From an uncultured Collinsella sp. (GTDB taxonomy: Bacteria; Actinomycetota; Coriobacteriia; Coriobacteriales; Coriobacteriaceae), in assembly GCA_902475445.1 (NCBI GenBank), contig CABRZN010000075.1:1-9917 (forward strand): a stretch of DNA of 9,917 nt, read 5' to 3'. The stretch's first letter is position 1. The number at the start of each line of letters is the position of its first letter. Below are positions 1 to 6,489 of this stretch, piece after piece. The notes beneath the pieces are model-generated. The model made no database searches. It saw only the letters and a program-made list of their open reading frames with translations, and was not told the DNA's origin. The translations under genes and the position numbers were made by a program.

Positions 1-791
1 ACTGCTGGCTGCATTCCGGCCACGGCACCATGACGCTGCAGTCGGGTATCGCCAACTCGTGCGACCCCGTCTTCTACGACATGGGCAAGGCGTTCTTTTA
101 TGACGAGCAACATTCCGAGGGGCTGCAGGAGGTCTTTCGTCGCTGGGGCCTAGGCAAGACCTGCGGTATCGATCTGCCGAGTGAGGGCGCGGGCCGTATT
201 CCCGATGCCGAGTGGAAAGAGTCGTACTTTACCGACGCCTCTGCCGAAGACCGCAAGTGGAATGCCGGCGATATGACCAACATCGCCATCGGCCAGGGCG
301 ACATTTTGGTGACGCCTCTGCAGATGGCATGCGCCTACATGGGCCTTGCCAACGGCGGTAAGCAGTACGTGCCTCACGTGTTTTTGTCTGCCGTGTCGCG
401 CGATGGCGACGGCGATGCCTATAAGTACAACGGCAAGGGCAAGAAGAAGCGCCTGGAGGCCAAGATCAACAGCGATTCGGATTTGGCTCTTGTTCGCAAC
501 GGCATGCACGACGTGATTTACACGGCATCGACGTCCTTGGCGGCTCACTTTGGCACCCTGACGCCGCAGGTATACGGCAAGTCGGGCACGGGCGAGAAAA
601 GCGGCGAGGACGAATACGCGTGGTTTTGCGCCTATGCGCCGGCCGATGATCCCAAGTATGTCATCGCTACTGTCCTGGAGCAGGGCGGCGGTGGCTCAGA
701 TACCGCGATGCATGTCGTGCGCGATGTGCTCGGCGTGATTTATGACGAGCCCGATACCTCTTCGGCCTCGGGCGATTCTTCGGTTCGATAG
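1..791 (+). CDS. mrdA: Penicillin-binding protein 2 (class B transpeptidase), 3' part only
   Basis: This is the C-terminal part of the transpeptidase domain of a monofunctional (class B) PBP, which cross-links peptidoglycan during elongation. The gene is cut by the window edge. The frame is open from base 3 (residues CWLHSGHGT precede the first visible ATG at 30), so that ATG is internal. Numbering from it, the second active-site motif is Ser-Cys-Asp at residues 10-12 (family SxN/SxD). The conserved stretch IGQGDILVTPLQMA lies near residue 90, and the third motif KSGT starts at Lys184. The SxxK serine must lie upstream, outside the window. The short tail after the catalytic fold is Ser/Asp-rich. 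The stop codon TAG (789-791) overlaps the Shine-Dalgarno of rodA, so the two are co-transcribed. Pairing with RodA points to PBP2 rather than a division-specific PBP3. The family call is very secure; the symbol rests on context. Confidence 0.93.
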   Translation, partial: CWLHSGHGTMTLQSGIANSCDPVFYDMGKAFFYDEQHSEGLQEVFRRWGLGKTCGIDLPSEGAGRIPDAEWKESYFTDASAEDRKWNAGDMTNIAIGQGDILVTPLQMACAYMGLANGGKQYVPHVFLSAVSRDGDGDAYKYNGKGKKKRLEAKINSDSDLALVRNGMHDVIYTASTSLAAHFGTLTPQVYGKSGTGEKSGEDEYAWFCAYAPADDPKYVIATVLEQGGGGSDTAMHVVRDVLGVIYDEPDTSSASGDSSVR

Positions 792-800
792 GAGGTTGCG

Positions 801-2027
801 ATGGATTTTTCTCCGGCGGATCTGTTCCGTTCAACCAAGACCGGCTCTCGCAGCAGCCTGGACCGTGTCAACAAGCAACTTTCGGCCTCGCGCGGCACGT
901 TTCGCCAAAAGGTGCATATAGGTGTGCTTTTGGCTACAGTGGCGCTCGTCGCCTACGGTGCCATCATTATCTGGTCGGCTTCCCAGTTTAAGGCCGATGC
1001 TTCGTTCTCACGCCATCTGCTGGGAATTGGTATCGGGGCGATGCTGGCGGTGCTGGTCTGGCGTACCGACCTGCGCGGTATTTCCAATTTCTCGACGGCG
1101 TTGCTCGTCATCGACCTGATCGTGATCTTCTCGCCCAAGATTCCGGGTCTGTCCTATACGGGCGGTCTGGGCATGACGGGCTGGATCAAGATTCCCGGTA
1201 TCGGCTTGACATTCCAGCCGGTTGAGCTTGCCAAGCTCATCACCATCTTCTTTATCGCCACGCTTGGCTCGCAGTATAACGGCCGCATCGATACCGTTCG
1301 CGACTACGTCAAGCTCTGCGGCATGCTGTCCATCCCGTTTTTGGCCGTCGTCGCCATGGGCGACCTGGGCTCGGGTCTGGTCGTGCTGGTGTCGGGCGCT
1401 ATCGTCATCTGCATGAGCGGTGCACGTCGCGAATGGGTGCTGTCGACCCTAGCCCTGCTCGTGGGCCTGGTGGCCCTCGTCCTGGCGCTCGATTCGGTCT
1501 TTGATTCGTTGCTCGGCCACGATGTGCTCATCAAGCAGTATCAGATGAACCGTCTGACGGTCTTTATCGACCCCGATAATGCCGATTCGGACGATGCCTA
1601 CAACCTGCAGCAGTCGCTTATCGCCGTTGGCTCGGGCGGCTTCTTTGGTAAGGGCTTGGGCCATGCGACGCAGTCGGCCGGCGGCTTTCTGCCTGAGTTC
1701 CACACCGACTTCGTCTTCGCCTTCCTGTCCGAGACCTTTGGCTTTTGCGGTTCCTTTTTGCTCCTGTGCCTCTACGTGCTGCTGATCTTTTCTACGATTC
1801 GCGTCGCCTTTAAGTGTGAGTCGCTGTTCTTGCGTCTTTCGTGTGTGGGCATCGTTGGCATGTGGGCGTTCCAGACCTTCGAAAACATCGGCATGTGCAT
1901 CGGCATGATGCCGATTACCGGTATTCCGCTACCGTTTATTAGCTTCGGTTCGTCTTCGATGATGATTCAGCTGCTGACGGTGGGTATCGTACAATCCATA
2001 TGGCGGCATCGTTCTGGCGCCGCGTAA
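801..2027 (+). CDS. rodA: RodA, SEDS-family peptidoglycan glycosyltransferase
   Basis: This 408-residue polytopic membrane protein polymerises lipid II into glycan strands as partner of the adjacent PBP2. After a cytoplasmic N-terminal tail of about 35 residues come many hydrophobic segments (for example about 40-60, 72-88, 97-112, 190-205, 212-230, 315-335 and 385-400), fitting the ten-helix SEDS fold. Family signatures are FQPVE at 138-142, DLGSG at 188-192, QSLIAVGSGG at 271-280 and LPEFHTDF at 297-304. The C-terminal block NIGM (362-365) leads into TGIPLPFISFGSSS (373-386). The aspartate of HTDF (Asp303) sits where I recall the essential SEDS acidic residue to be; that assignment was not checked by alignment. 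The ATG at 801 follows GGAGG at 791-795 by five bases. FtsW is the main alternative, but the PBP2 neighbour and the NIGM block favour RodA. Confidence 0.95.
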   Translation: MDFSPADLFRSTKTGSRSSLDRVNKQLSASRGTFRQKVHIGVLLATVALVAYGAIIIWSASQFKADASFSRHLLGIGIGAMLAVLVWRTDLRGISNFSTALLVIDLIVIFSPKIPGLSYTGGLGMTGWIKIPGIGLTFQPVELAKLITIFFIATLGSQYNGRIDTVRDYVKLCGMLSIPFLAVVAMGDLGSGLVVLVSGAIVICMSGARREWVLSTLALLVGLVALVLALDSVFDSLLGHDVLIKQYQMNRLTVFIDPDNADSDDAYNLQQSLIAVGSGGFFGKGLGHATQSAGGFLPEFHTDFVFAFLSETFGFCGSFLLLCLYVLLIFSTIRVAFKCESLFLRLSCVGIVGMWAFQTFENIGMCIGMMPITGIPLPFISFGSSSMMIQLLTVGIVQSIWRHRSGAA

Positions 2028-2045
2028 CCGCTGGAGGGGTTTGCT

Positions 2046-2975
2046 ATGAAAATTCCCGTAGATAAGCTGACCCGCGCTTTTAAGATGGGCGCGTCCGTTA
2101 AGAAGGATTCCGATACGCCGGTGCGCGTCTCGGTCTATCTGGATTCGTCCGCCTCGCGCTTTCTTGCTGAGACGGTGCGTGACGCCTTTGTGCCGCAGAC
2201 GACCTCGGGCATTGTGCGCGTCGAGCGTCTGGGGGAGGAGCGAATTGCTCCAAAGACCGATACCGATGTGGTACTGGTGCTCTCGTGTGGTTCCGACCGC
2301 CTGGAGAGTGCCGTGCAGGAGCTCGTGATCGCCGGCGCGCCCGTGTGCGTGCTTGCCGAGTCTGCTGTGGAGGTGCCGTTTATCGAGGAGTCCACGCCCA
2401 TGCTCGGCGTGGTGGCGGCAACCGATAAGACGTATCTGCTCGAGACGCTTGCCCGCTGGATTCTCGATCGCACCGAAAAGGAAACGGCTTTTGCGGCGAA
2501 CTTTGCCTTCATGCGCATCGCGGCGGCCAATCGTATCATCACCTCGTGCGCGCTCACCAATATGGCGACCGGTGCGCTGGTGTTTTTGCCGGGCGCCGAT
2601 TATCCCGTTATGGCGCTGGCGCAGGTGGGCATGCTCTTTGAGCTCGCTGCCGTCTTTGGACGCGGCATTAAGCCTGAGCGCGGCTACGAGGTCGCTGGCG
2701 TGCTTGCCGGCGGTCTTGTGATCCGCGCGGTCACCCGCGCGCTCGTCAAGCAGACGCCGCATATTGGGTTTGCCGTTAAGGCGCTCACTGCTGCTGCGGG
2801 CACCTATGGCATGGGCCGTGCGCTCGTTTCGCTCTACGAGCGCGATGTCGACTACAGTCGTGCCAACGAGGTGGTTACTGCCACGTTCTCCCGCGTTCGC
2901 GATCTGGTGACCACGGTCGCGGGCGCTACCCGTCCTATGGCGTCCTACCAAGACGCATCAGATCTCGCTGCTTAG
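2046..2975 (+). CDS. DUF697-like protein of unknown function
   Basis: This 309-residue protein has no function I can assign. The C-terminal half (about 151-265) resembles DUF697, the membrane-associated module found in YcjF-type proteins and behind some Era-like GTPases. The pattern is a helix ending in ANRIITSCALTN, then LPGADYPVMALAQVGMLFELAAVFG (split at 172-191 and 192-196), then Ala/Gly-rich hydrophobic segments at about 208-226 and 236-252. The N-terminal half has strand-helix alternation: VRVSVYL at 26-32, DVVLVLS at 74-80, APVCVLAES at 98-106 and MLGVVAAT at 119-126. It contains no GxxxxGK[ST] P-loop and no NKxD. The ATG at 2046 follows GGAGGGG (2033-2039). The gene lies 18 bases after rodA, and its stop overlaps the Shine-Dalgarno of the next gene, so it is probably in the same transcript. 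No signal peptide is evident. The domain call is from pattern memory. Confidence 0.7.
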   Translation: MKIPVDKLTRAFKMGASVKKDSDTPVRVSVYLDSSASRFLAETVRDAFVPQTTSGIVRVERLGEERIAPKTDTDVVLVLSCGSDRLESAVQELVIAGAPVCVLAESAVEVPFIEESTPMLGVVAATDKTYLLETLARWILDRTEKETAFAANFAFMRIAAANRIITSCALTNMATGALVFLPGADYPVMALAQVGMLFELAAVFGRGIKPERGYEVAGVLAGGLVIRAVTRALVKQTPHIGFAVKALTAAAGTYGMGRALVSLYERDVDYSRANEVVTATFSRVRDLVTTVAGATRPMASYQDASDLAA

Positions 2976-2978
2976 GGG
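2974..2978 (+). promoter_or_regulatory. Ribosome binding site for the TTG-started radical SAM gene
   Basis: AGGGG overlaps the TAG stop of the upstream gene (2973-2975) and ends seven bases before TTG at 2986. No ATG or GTG in this frame lies near the conserved N-terminus, so this site supports the TTG start and implies translational coupling. Confidence 0.6.
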
Positions 2979-2985
2979 TTTTCCG

Positions 2986-4863
2986 TTGCGCGTTCCGTAC
3001 CAAGATTGTTTTCATTTAATTGAGCCGTTGCTCGCCAAGGTCGAGAAGCCGAGCCGCTATATCGATCACGAGTGGGGCACGCTTTCCAAGGCCGATGCCG
3101 ACTACCGTTGCTGCCTGATCTATCCGGATGTGTACGAGGTTGGTCTGCCCAACCAGGGCATCGCCATCCTCTACAACATTCTTAACCAGGCCGAGGGCAT
3201 CTCCTGCGAGCGTGGCTATGTGCCGTGGCCTGATATGGGTGACGCCATGCGCGAGGCGGGCATTCCGCTGCTCTCGCTCGAGGGTGCAGCGCCGGTCGCT
3301 TCGTTTGATATCGTCGGCCTGCATGTGCCGCACGAGATGGCGGTGACGAACTTCCTCGAGGCACTCGACCTCGCTGGCATTCCGCTGTTAGCGGCCGACC
3401 GAGGTGAAGACGACCCCATCATCATCGCCGGCGGCCCCTCGGTGTACAACCCCGAGCCGTACGCGGCCTTCTTCGATGCCATCCTCATCGGTGAGGGCGA
3501 GGAATCGCTGCTCGAGACCTGCCAGCTGCATCGCCGCCTGCGTGACGAAGGGGTCCCGCGCGCGCAGATTGTCGAGCAGCTTGCATCCATTGCCGGCAAC
3601 TACGTGCCGTCGCTCTATGAGGTTCGTCACGACGAGCCCTGCTCGCCGCATGGCTACACCGTGCCGCGTGAGGGCAAGGATGCGCCGACCGTGGTCTACA
3701 AGCGCGTCGTCGAGGATTTCGGCGCCACAAATCCGCTGTCGCAGTCGTGCGTGCCCTATGCGCAGCTGGTCCACGACCGCCTGTCTATCGAGATCCTGCG
3801 CGGCTGCGCCCGCGGCTGTCGTTTTTGCCAGGCCGGCATGACCTATCGCCCGGTGCGCGAGCGCTCGGCCGACCAGATCGTCTCGTCGGTGATTCAGGGT
3901 CTGGAAAAGACCGGCTATGACGAGGTGTCGCTGACCTCGCTCTCCACGACCGACCACTCCTGCATTCGTGACGTGCTCGGCAGGCTCAACCGTCGCCTGG
4001 AGGATACGGGTATTCGCGTGTCTATTCCGTCGCAGCGCCTGGATTCATTTGGCGTGGATATGGCCGAGTCGGTCGCCGGCGAAAAGAAGGGCGGCCTGAC
4101 GTTCGCACCCGAGGCCGGCAGCCAGCGCATGCGCGACATCATTAACAAGAACGTGACCGAGGAGGACCTGGACCGTGCGGCCAAGGCGGCCTTCGAGGCC
4201 GGCTGGAACCGCATGAAGCTCTACTTTATGATGGGCCTTCCCGGCGAGCGCGACGAGGACATCGTGGCCATCGCCAATCTGGCCGATCACGTGCTGGAGC
4301 TCGGTCGTTCCGTGGTGCCCAAGGCTCGTCGCGGCTCGATCTCGGTGTCCATCTCGGTTTCGGTGTTTATCCCCAAGGCTGCCACGCCGTTCCAGTGGTG
4401 CCCGCAGCTCGACTACGACGACGTCAAGCGTCGCCAGAAGCTGCTTATCACGAGCGTTCGCAACCGTGCCGTCCGCGTGCATTACCACGATGCCGAGACC
4501 TCGCTCATCGAGGCCGCGCTGTCCCGCGCCGGGCGTGACATGACGCCCGTCATCATCGATGCTTGGCGCGCGGGCTCTCGCTTTGACGCCTGGGTAGAGC
4601 ATTTCTCGCTCGATAACTGGAAGGAGGCTGCTGCCAAAAACGGCATCGACCTCAATGAGCTCGTGCACCTGCCCTACGAGTTGGACTGGCGCCTGCCGTG
4701 GGAGCACGTGAGCCCCGGCTGCACGCGCGGCTTCCTCGAGCGCGAGTACCGTCGCTCGCTCGAGGGTGTCACGACTCCCGACTGCACTCGCACGTCGTGC
4801 ACCGGCTGCGGAATCTGCCCCACGCTCCACGCCAAGAATGTATTGATGGGTGATCGCGCATGA
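2986..4863 (+). CDS. TIGR03960-type B12-binding-like radical SAM protein
   Basis: This 625-residue protein belongs to an uncharacterised radical SAM family that typically occurs next to, or fused with, a DUF2344 protein, as here. The N-terminal region (about 35-200) resembles the B12-binding-like domain of such enzymes, with IIIAGGPSVYNPEP at 136-148 and region and ILIGEGEESLLE at 166-177. The DxHxxG cobalamin motif is absent, so base-off B12 binding is not supported by this sequence. The radical SAM core begins near 262. Its [4Fe-4S] ligands are Cys274, Cys278 and Cys281 (CARGCRFC, CxxxCxxC), followed by EVSLTSLSTTDHS (303-315), LTFAPEAGS (361-369) and FIPKAATPFQW (461-471). A second cysteine group, Cys600, Cys605, Cys608 and Cys611, lies at the C-terminus and could hold another cluster or metal. 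Start is TTG with a Shine-Dalgarno at 2974-2978. The 3' end overlaps the next gene by four bases (ATGA). Substrate and reaction are unknown; tRNA or ribosome modification is a guess from neighbours. Confidence 0.9.
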   Translation: MRVPYQDCFHLIEPLLAKVEKPSRYIDHEWGTLSKADADYRCCLIYPDVYEVGLPNQGIAILYNILNQAEGISCERGYVPWPDMGDAMREAGIPLLSLEGAAPVASFDIVGLHVPHEMAVTNFLEALDLAGIPLLAADRGEDDPIIIAGGPSVYNPEPYAAFFDAILIGEGEESLLETCQLHRRLRDEGVPRAQIVEQLASIAGNYVPSLYEVRHDEPCSPHGYTVPREGKDAPTVVYKRVVEDFGATNPLSQSCVPYAQLVHDRLSIEILRGCARGCRFCQAGMTYRPVRERSADQIVSSVIQGLEKTGYDEVSLTSLSTTDHSCIRDVLGRLNRRLEDTGIRVSIPSQRLDSFGVDMAESVAGEKKGGLTFAPEAGSQRMRDIINKNVTEEDLDRAAKAAFEAGWNRMKLYFMMGLPGERDEDIVAIANLADHVLELGRSVVPKARRGSISVSISVSVFIPKAATPFQWCPQLDYDDVKRRQKLLITSVRNRAVRVHYHDAETSLIEAALSRAGRDMTPVIIDAWRAGSRFDAWVEHFSLDNWKEAAAKNGIDLNELVHLPYELDWRLPWEHVSPGCTRGFLEREYRRSLEGVTTPDCTRTSCTGCGICPTLHAKNVLMGDRA

Positions 4864-5672
4864 GTGAGCGCCTGACCGACAACCCCACGCTCTTTAGGCT
4901 TCGTGTTCGCTATGACAAGCGTGATCGCCTTAAGTACCTGGGCCATCTCGAAGTAATCCATACCATTGAGCGCATCGTGCGCCGTGCGGGACTTCCCTAT
5001 GCCGTCACGCAGGGCTTCTCTCCGCACATGCGCGTGGGCTTCTCTTCGGCACTACCGGTGGGTACGTCGTCGACCTGCGAGTGGTATGACCTGTTTATGA
5101 CCGAGTTTGTGGCGCTCGACGAGGCGTTTGGGCGTCTGGCTGCGGCGTCTCCGGCCGATCTGGCACCCATTGAGGCAGCGTACATCGACGTGCGCACGCC
5201 GGCGTTGACGGCGCAGCTCACGCGCTTGTCGTATCGCATTGATTTGCACTTGGATCCCGAGGCGCCCGTAAGCGCCGACGAGGTGCGTCGTGCGATCGAC
5301 ACGCTGCGCGCGGGCCACGGCATCGACTACGCGCGCGGCAAAAAGAGCAAGCGCTTGGATTTGGATCACACGCTCGTTGGCTATGAGCTCACGGCGGGGG
5401 AGCGCCCGGACCATTTGGTGCTCATGCTCGACACCCATGCCGACAACGAGGGCTCAATGCGTCCGGAAATTTTGCTTTCTGCTGCTGATGTTTTGTTGCA
5501 GGGCTTGACCCCGGGCGTGGATGCACCTATTGTTTCCACCGGTATGCAAGACCTCGTGACCATCTGCTCCTACGATGTCGAGCGTCAGAATCAAGCATGC
5601 GAGGACGACGAGGGCCGACTCGTCAGCCCCATACCTGTGCGAACTTGTGGATTTGCTCCACATACTCGTTGA
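4860..5672 (+). CDS. DUF2344 (TIGR03936-type) partner protein
   Basis: This 270-residue protein is of unknown biochemical role. The N-terminal signature matches DUF2344: LFRLRVRYDKRDRLKYLGHL (11-30), then RRAGLPYAVTQGFSPHMRVG (41-60) and FSSALPVGTSS (61-71). The family is found almost only beside or fused to TIGR03960-type radical SAM proteins, which implies they act together. Here the ATG at 4860 overlaps the upstream TGA (ATGA), and the only ribosome-binding signal is a weak GGGTGA at 4848-4853, so translation is probably coupled. The C-terminal third (residues about 150-270) is less conserved and ends in a polar tail. The end of this gene contains the -35 element of the rplU promoter; the stop codon TGA at 5670-5672 shares bases with TTGACG. 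Confidence 0.88.
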   Translation: MSERLTDNPTLFRLRVRYDKRDRLKYLGHLEVIHTIERIVRRAGLPYAVTQGFSPHMRVGFSSALPVGTSSTCEWYDLFMTEFVALDEAFGRLAAASPADLAPIEAAYIDVRTPALTAQLTRLSYRIDLHLDPEAPVSADEVRRAIDTLRAGHGIDYARGKKSKRLDLDHTLVGYELTAGERPDHLVLMLDTHADNEGSMRPEILLSAADVLLQGLTPGVDAPIVSTGMQDLVTICSYDVERQNQACEDDEGRLVSPIPVRTCGFAPHTR

Positions 5673-5697
5673 CGGGGGTATTTTCGCCTGCTACTAT
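5669..5697 (+). promoter_or_regulatory. Sigma-A type promoter for rplU-rpmA, extended -10
   Basis: TTGACG at 5669-5674 (five of six matches to the -35 consensus) is followed by exactly 17 bases and then TACTAT at 5692-5697 (five of six matches to TATAAT). TG at 5689-5690 one base upstream gives an extended -10. The expected transcription start is near 5704, leaving a leader of about 36 bases before the rplU ATG. The -35 overlaps the stop codon of the DUF2344 gene. This is the best promoter I can see in the window and separates the ribosomal-protein unit from the genes upstream. No start-site data exist here, so it remains a prediction. Confidence 0.78.
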
Positions 5698-5725
5698 ATT
5701 CGGCTGTTGCACTAACTGATGCATG

Positions 5726-5730
5726 AAGGG
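5726..5730 (+). promoter_or_regulatory. Shine-Dalgarno that fixes the rplU start
   Basis: AAGGG ends nine bases before ATG 5740. An in-frame ATG at 5719 lies upstream of this site and would add seven residues (MHEGQVN) not normal for L21, so 5740 is preferred. Confidence 0.7.
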
Positions 5731-5739
5731 CAAGTAAAC

Positions 5740-6114
5740 ATGTACGCAATCGTTAACACGGGCGGCAAGCAGTACAAGGTCGCCACCGACGATGTCATCA
5801 CCGTCGAGAAGATCGAGGGCAATGAGGGCGACAAGGTCACCCTGCCGGTCATCTTCCTCAACGATGGTAAGAAGATCGTCACCGATCCCGACAAGCTGGC
5901 CAAGGCCAAGGTTACCGCTCAGATCGTTGAGCAGTTCAAGGGCGAGAAGCAGCTGGTCTTCAAGTTCCACAAGCGTAAGCGCTATCGTCGTCTGAAGGGT
6001 CACCGTCAGCAGCTCACCAAGCTGAAGATCGTGAAGGTCCAGGCTACGTCCCGCGCCAAGAAGGCTGTCAAGGCAGAGGCCGAGGCTGTTGCCGAGGCTC
6101 CCGTCGCCGAGTAG
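5740..6114 (+). CDS. rplU: Large ribosomal subunit protein bL21
   Basis: This protein binds 23S rRNA in the 50S subunit. It starts with the diagnostic MYAIVNTGGKQYKV and carries the C-terminal family block FKFHKRKRYRRLKGHRQQ (74-91) and LTKLKI (92-97). The length is 124 residues from the chosen start; the family core is about 100. Residues from about 102 form an Ala/Glu/Lys-rich tail (KAEAEAVAEAPVAE at the end) that looks flexible and beyond the fold. An in-frame ATG 21 bases upstream (5719) is rejected because the Shine-Dalgarno at 5726-5730 sits downstream of it. The gene has its own strong predicted promoter (5669-5697) and is followed 33 bases later by rpmA, its usual partner. RNase G, which often precedes rplU in related layouts, is not present here. 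Confidence 0.97.
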   Translation: MYAIVNTGGKQYKVATDDVITVEKIEGNEGDKVTLPVIFLNDGKKIVTDPDKLAKAKVTAQIVEQFKGEKQLVFKFHKRKRYRRLKGHRQQLTKLKIVKVQATSRAKKAVKAEAEAVAEAPVAE

Positions 6115-6147
6115 ATTACACTCGTAACGAAAGAGTAGGTATACACA

Positions 6148-6405
6148 ATGGCACACAAAAAAGGACTCGGTTCCTCCCGTAATGGCCGTGACTCCCGCGG
6201 TCAGCGCCTTGGCACGAAGCGCTATGCCGGCCAGACGGTAACCACGGGCACGATTCTCGTCCGTCAGCACGGCACTCACATCCACCCGGGTGAGAACGTT
6301 GGCCGTGGCAAGGACGACACGCTGTTCGCGCTGGTCGACGGTACCGTTGAGTTCCACAAGGGTATCAAGCACAGGGTCAGCGTACGCCCGCTCGCGAACG
6401 CGTAA
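6148..6405 (+). CDS. rpmA: Large ribosomal subunit protein bL27
   Basis: An 85-residue ribosomal protein whose N-terminus reaches toward the peptidyl-transferase centre. The sequence opens MAHKKGLGSSRNGRDS and contains the family signature GTILVRQHGTHIHPGENVG (34-52). The N-terminus begins directly with the mature AHKKG form. There is no cleavable extension of the kind processed by the Prp protease in Firmicutes, and no prp/ysxB gene lies between rplU and rpmA, which agrees. The ribosome-binding signal before ATG 6148 is weak (an AAAGAG/TAGG stretch at about 6130-6139). The gene is co-transcribed with rplU and followed 25 bases later by an intrinsic terminator hairpin. Confidence 0.97.
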   Translation: MAHKKGLGSSRNGRDSRGQRLGTKRYAGQTVTTGTILVRQHGTHIHPGENVGRGKDDTLFALVDGTVEFHKGIKHRVSVRPLANA

Positions 6406-6430
6406 TTCACCCTTCATAGAGCACATATGT

Positions 6431-6473
6431 GGGAGGCACTTGAGTTTTAGGATTCAAGGGTCTCCCTCTTTTT
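6431..6473 (+). terminator. Intrinsic terminator or attenuator between rpmA and obgE
   Basis: The 5' arm GGGAGGCACTTGA (6431-6443) pairs with TCAAGGGTCTCCC (6454-6466). This gives 13 positions with one A-G mismatch and one G-U pair, around a ten-base loop, followed directly by TCTTTTT (6467-6473). That is the standard form of a Rho-independent terminator on the plus strand. It ends only three bases before the obgE Shine-Dalgarno (6476-6481). I see no convincing promoter between it and obgE, so partial readthrough is likely. Confidence 0.85.
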
Positions 6474-6475
6474 GT

Positions 6476-6481
6476 AGGAGG
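6476..6481 (+). promoter_or_regulatory. Strong Shine-Dalgarno for TTG-started obgE
   Basis: AGGAGG lies eight bases before TTG 6490. It decides the start, since no ATG or GTG is available at the conserved Obg N-terminus. It directly follows the terminator T-tract. The CTCC of the terminator's 3' arm could pair with its GGAG. Confidence 0.75.
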
Positions 6482-6489
6482 CGATTCTG

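Noticed and set aside
1929..2951. A 340-codon minus-strand open frame opposite the DUF697-like gene
   Set aside because: The plus strand has a good Shine-Dalgarno, correct spacing and family-like sequence. The minus frame is Arg/His-rich and has no ribosome-binding signal or domain.
5719..5739. Upstream ATG giving rplU seven extra residues
   Set aside because: L21 proteins begin MYAIV, and the AAGGG Shine-Dalgarno at 5726-5730 lies after this ATG.
6115..6147. Short ACTC/GAGT inverted repeat between rplU and rpmA
   Set aside because: Only four base pairs with a long loop and no T-tract, so no regulatory role is supported.
6422..6431. Perfect ten-base palindrome CACATATGTG after rpmA
   Set aside because: It could be an operator, but one short palindrome is expected by chance at this scale. 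No second copy or nearby promoter supports it.
6440..6468. Possible obgE promoter (TTGAGT or TAGGAT-like hexamers)
   Set aside because: No pair of hexamers with 16-18 base spacing fits. The bases are explained by the terminator hairpin.
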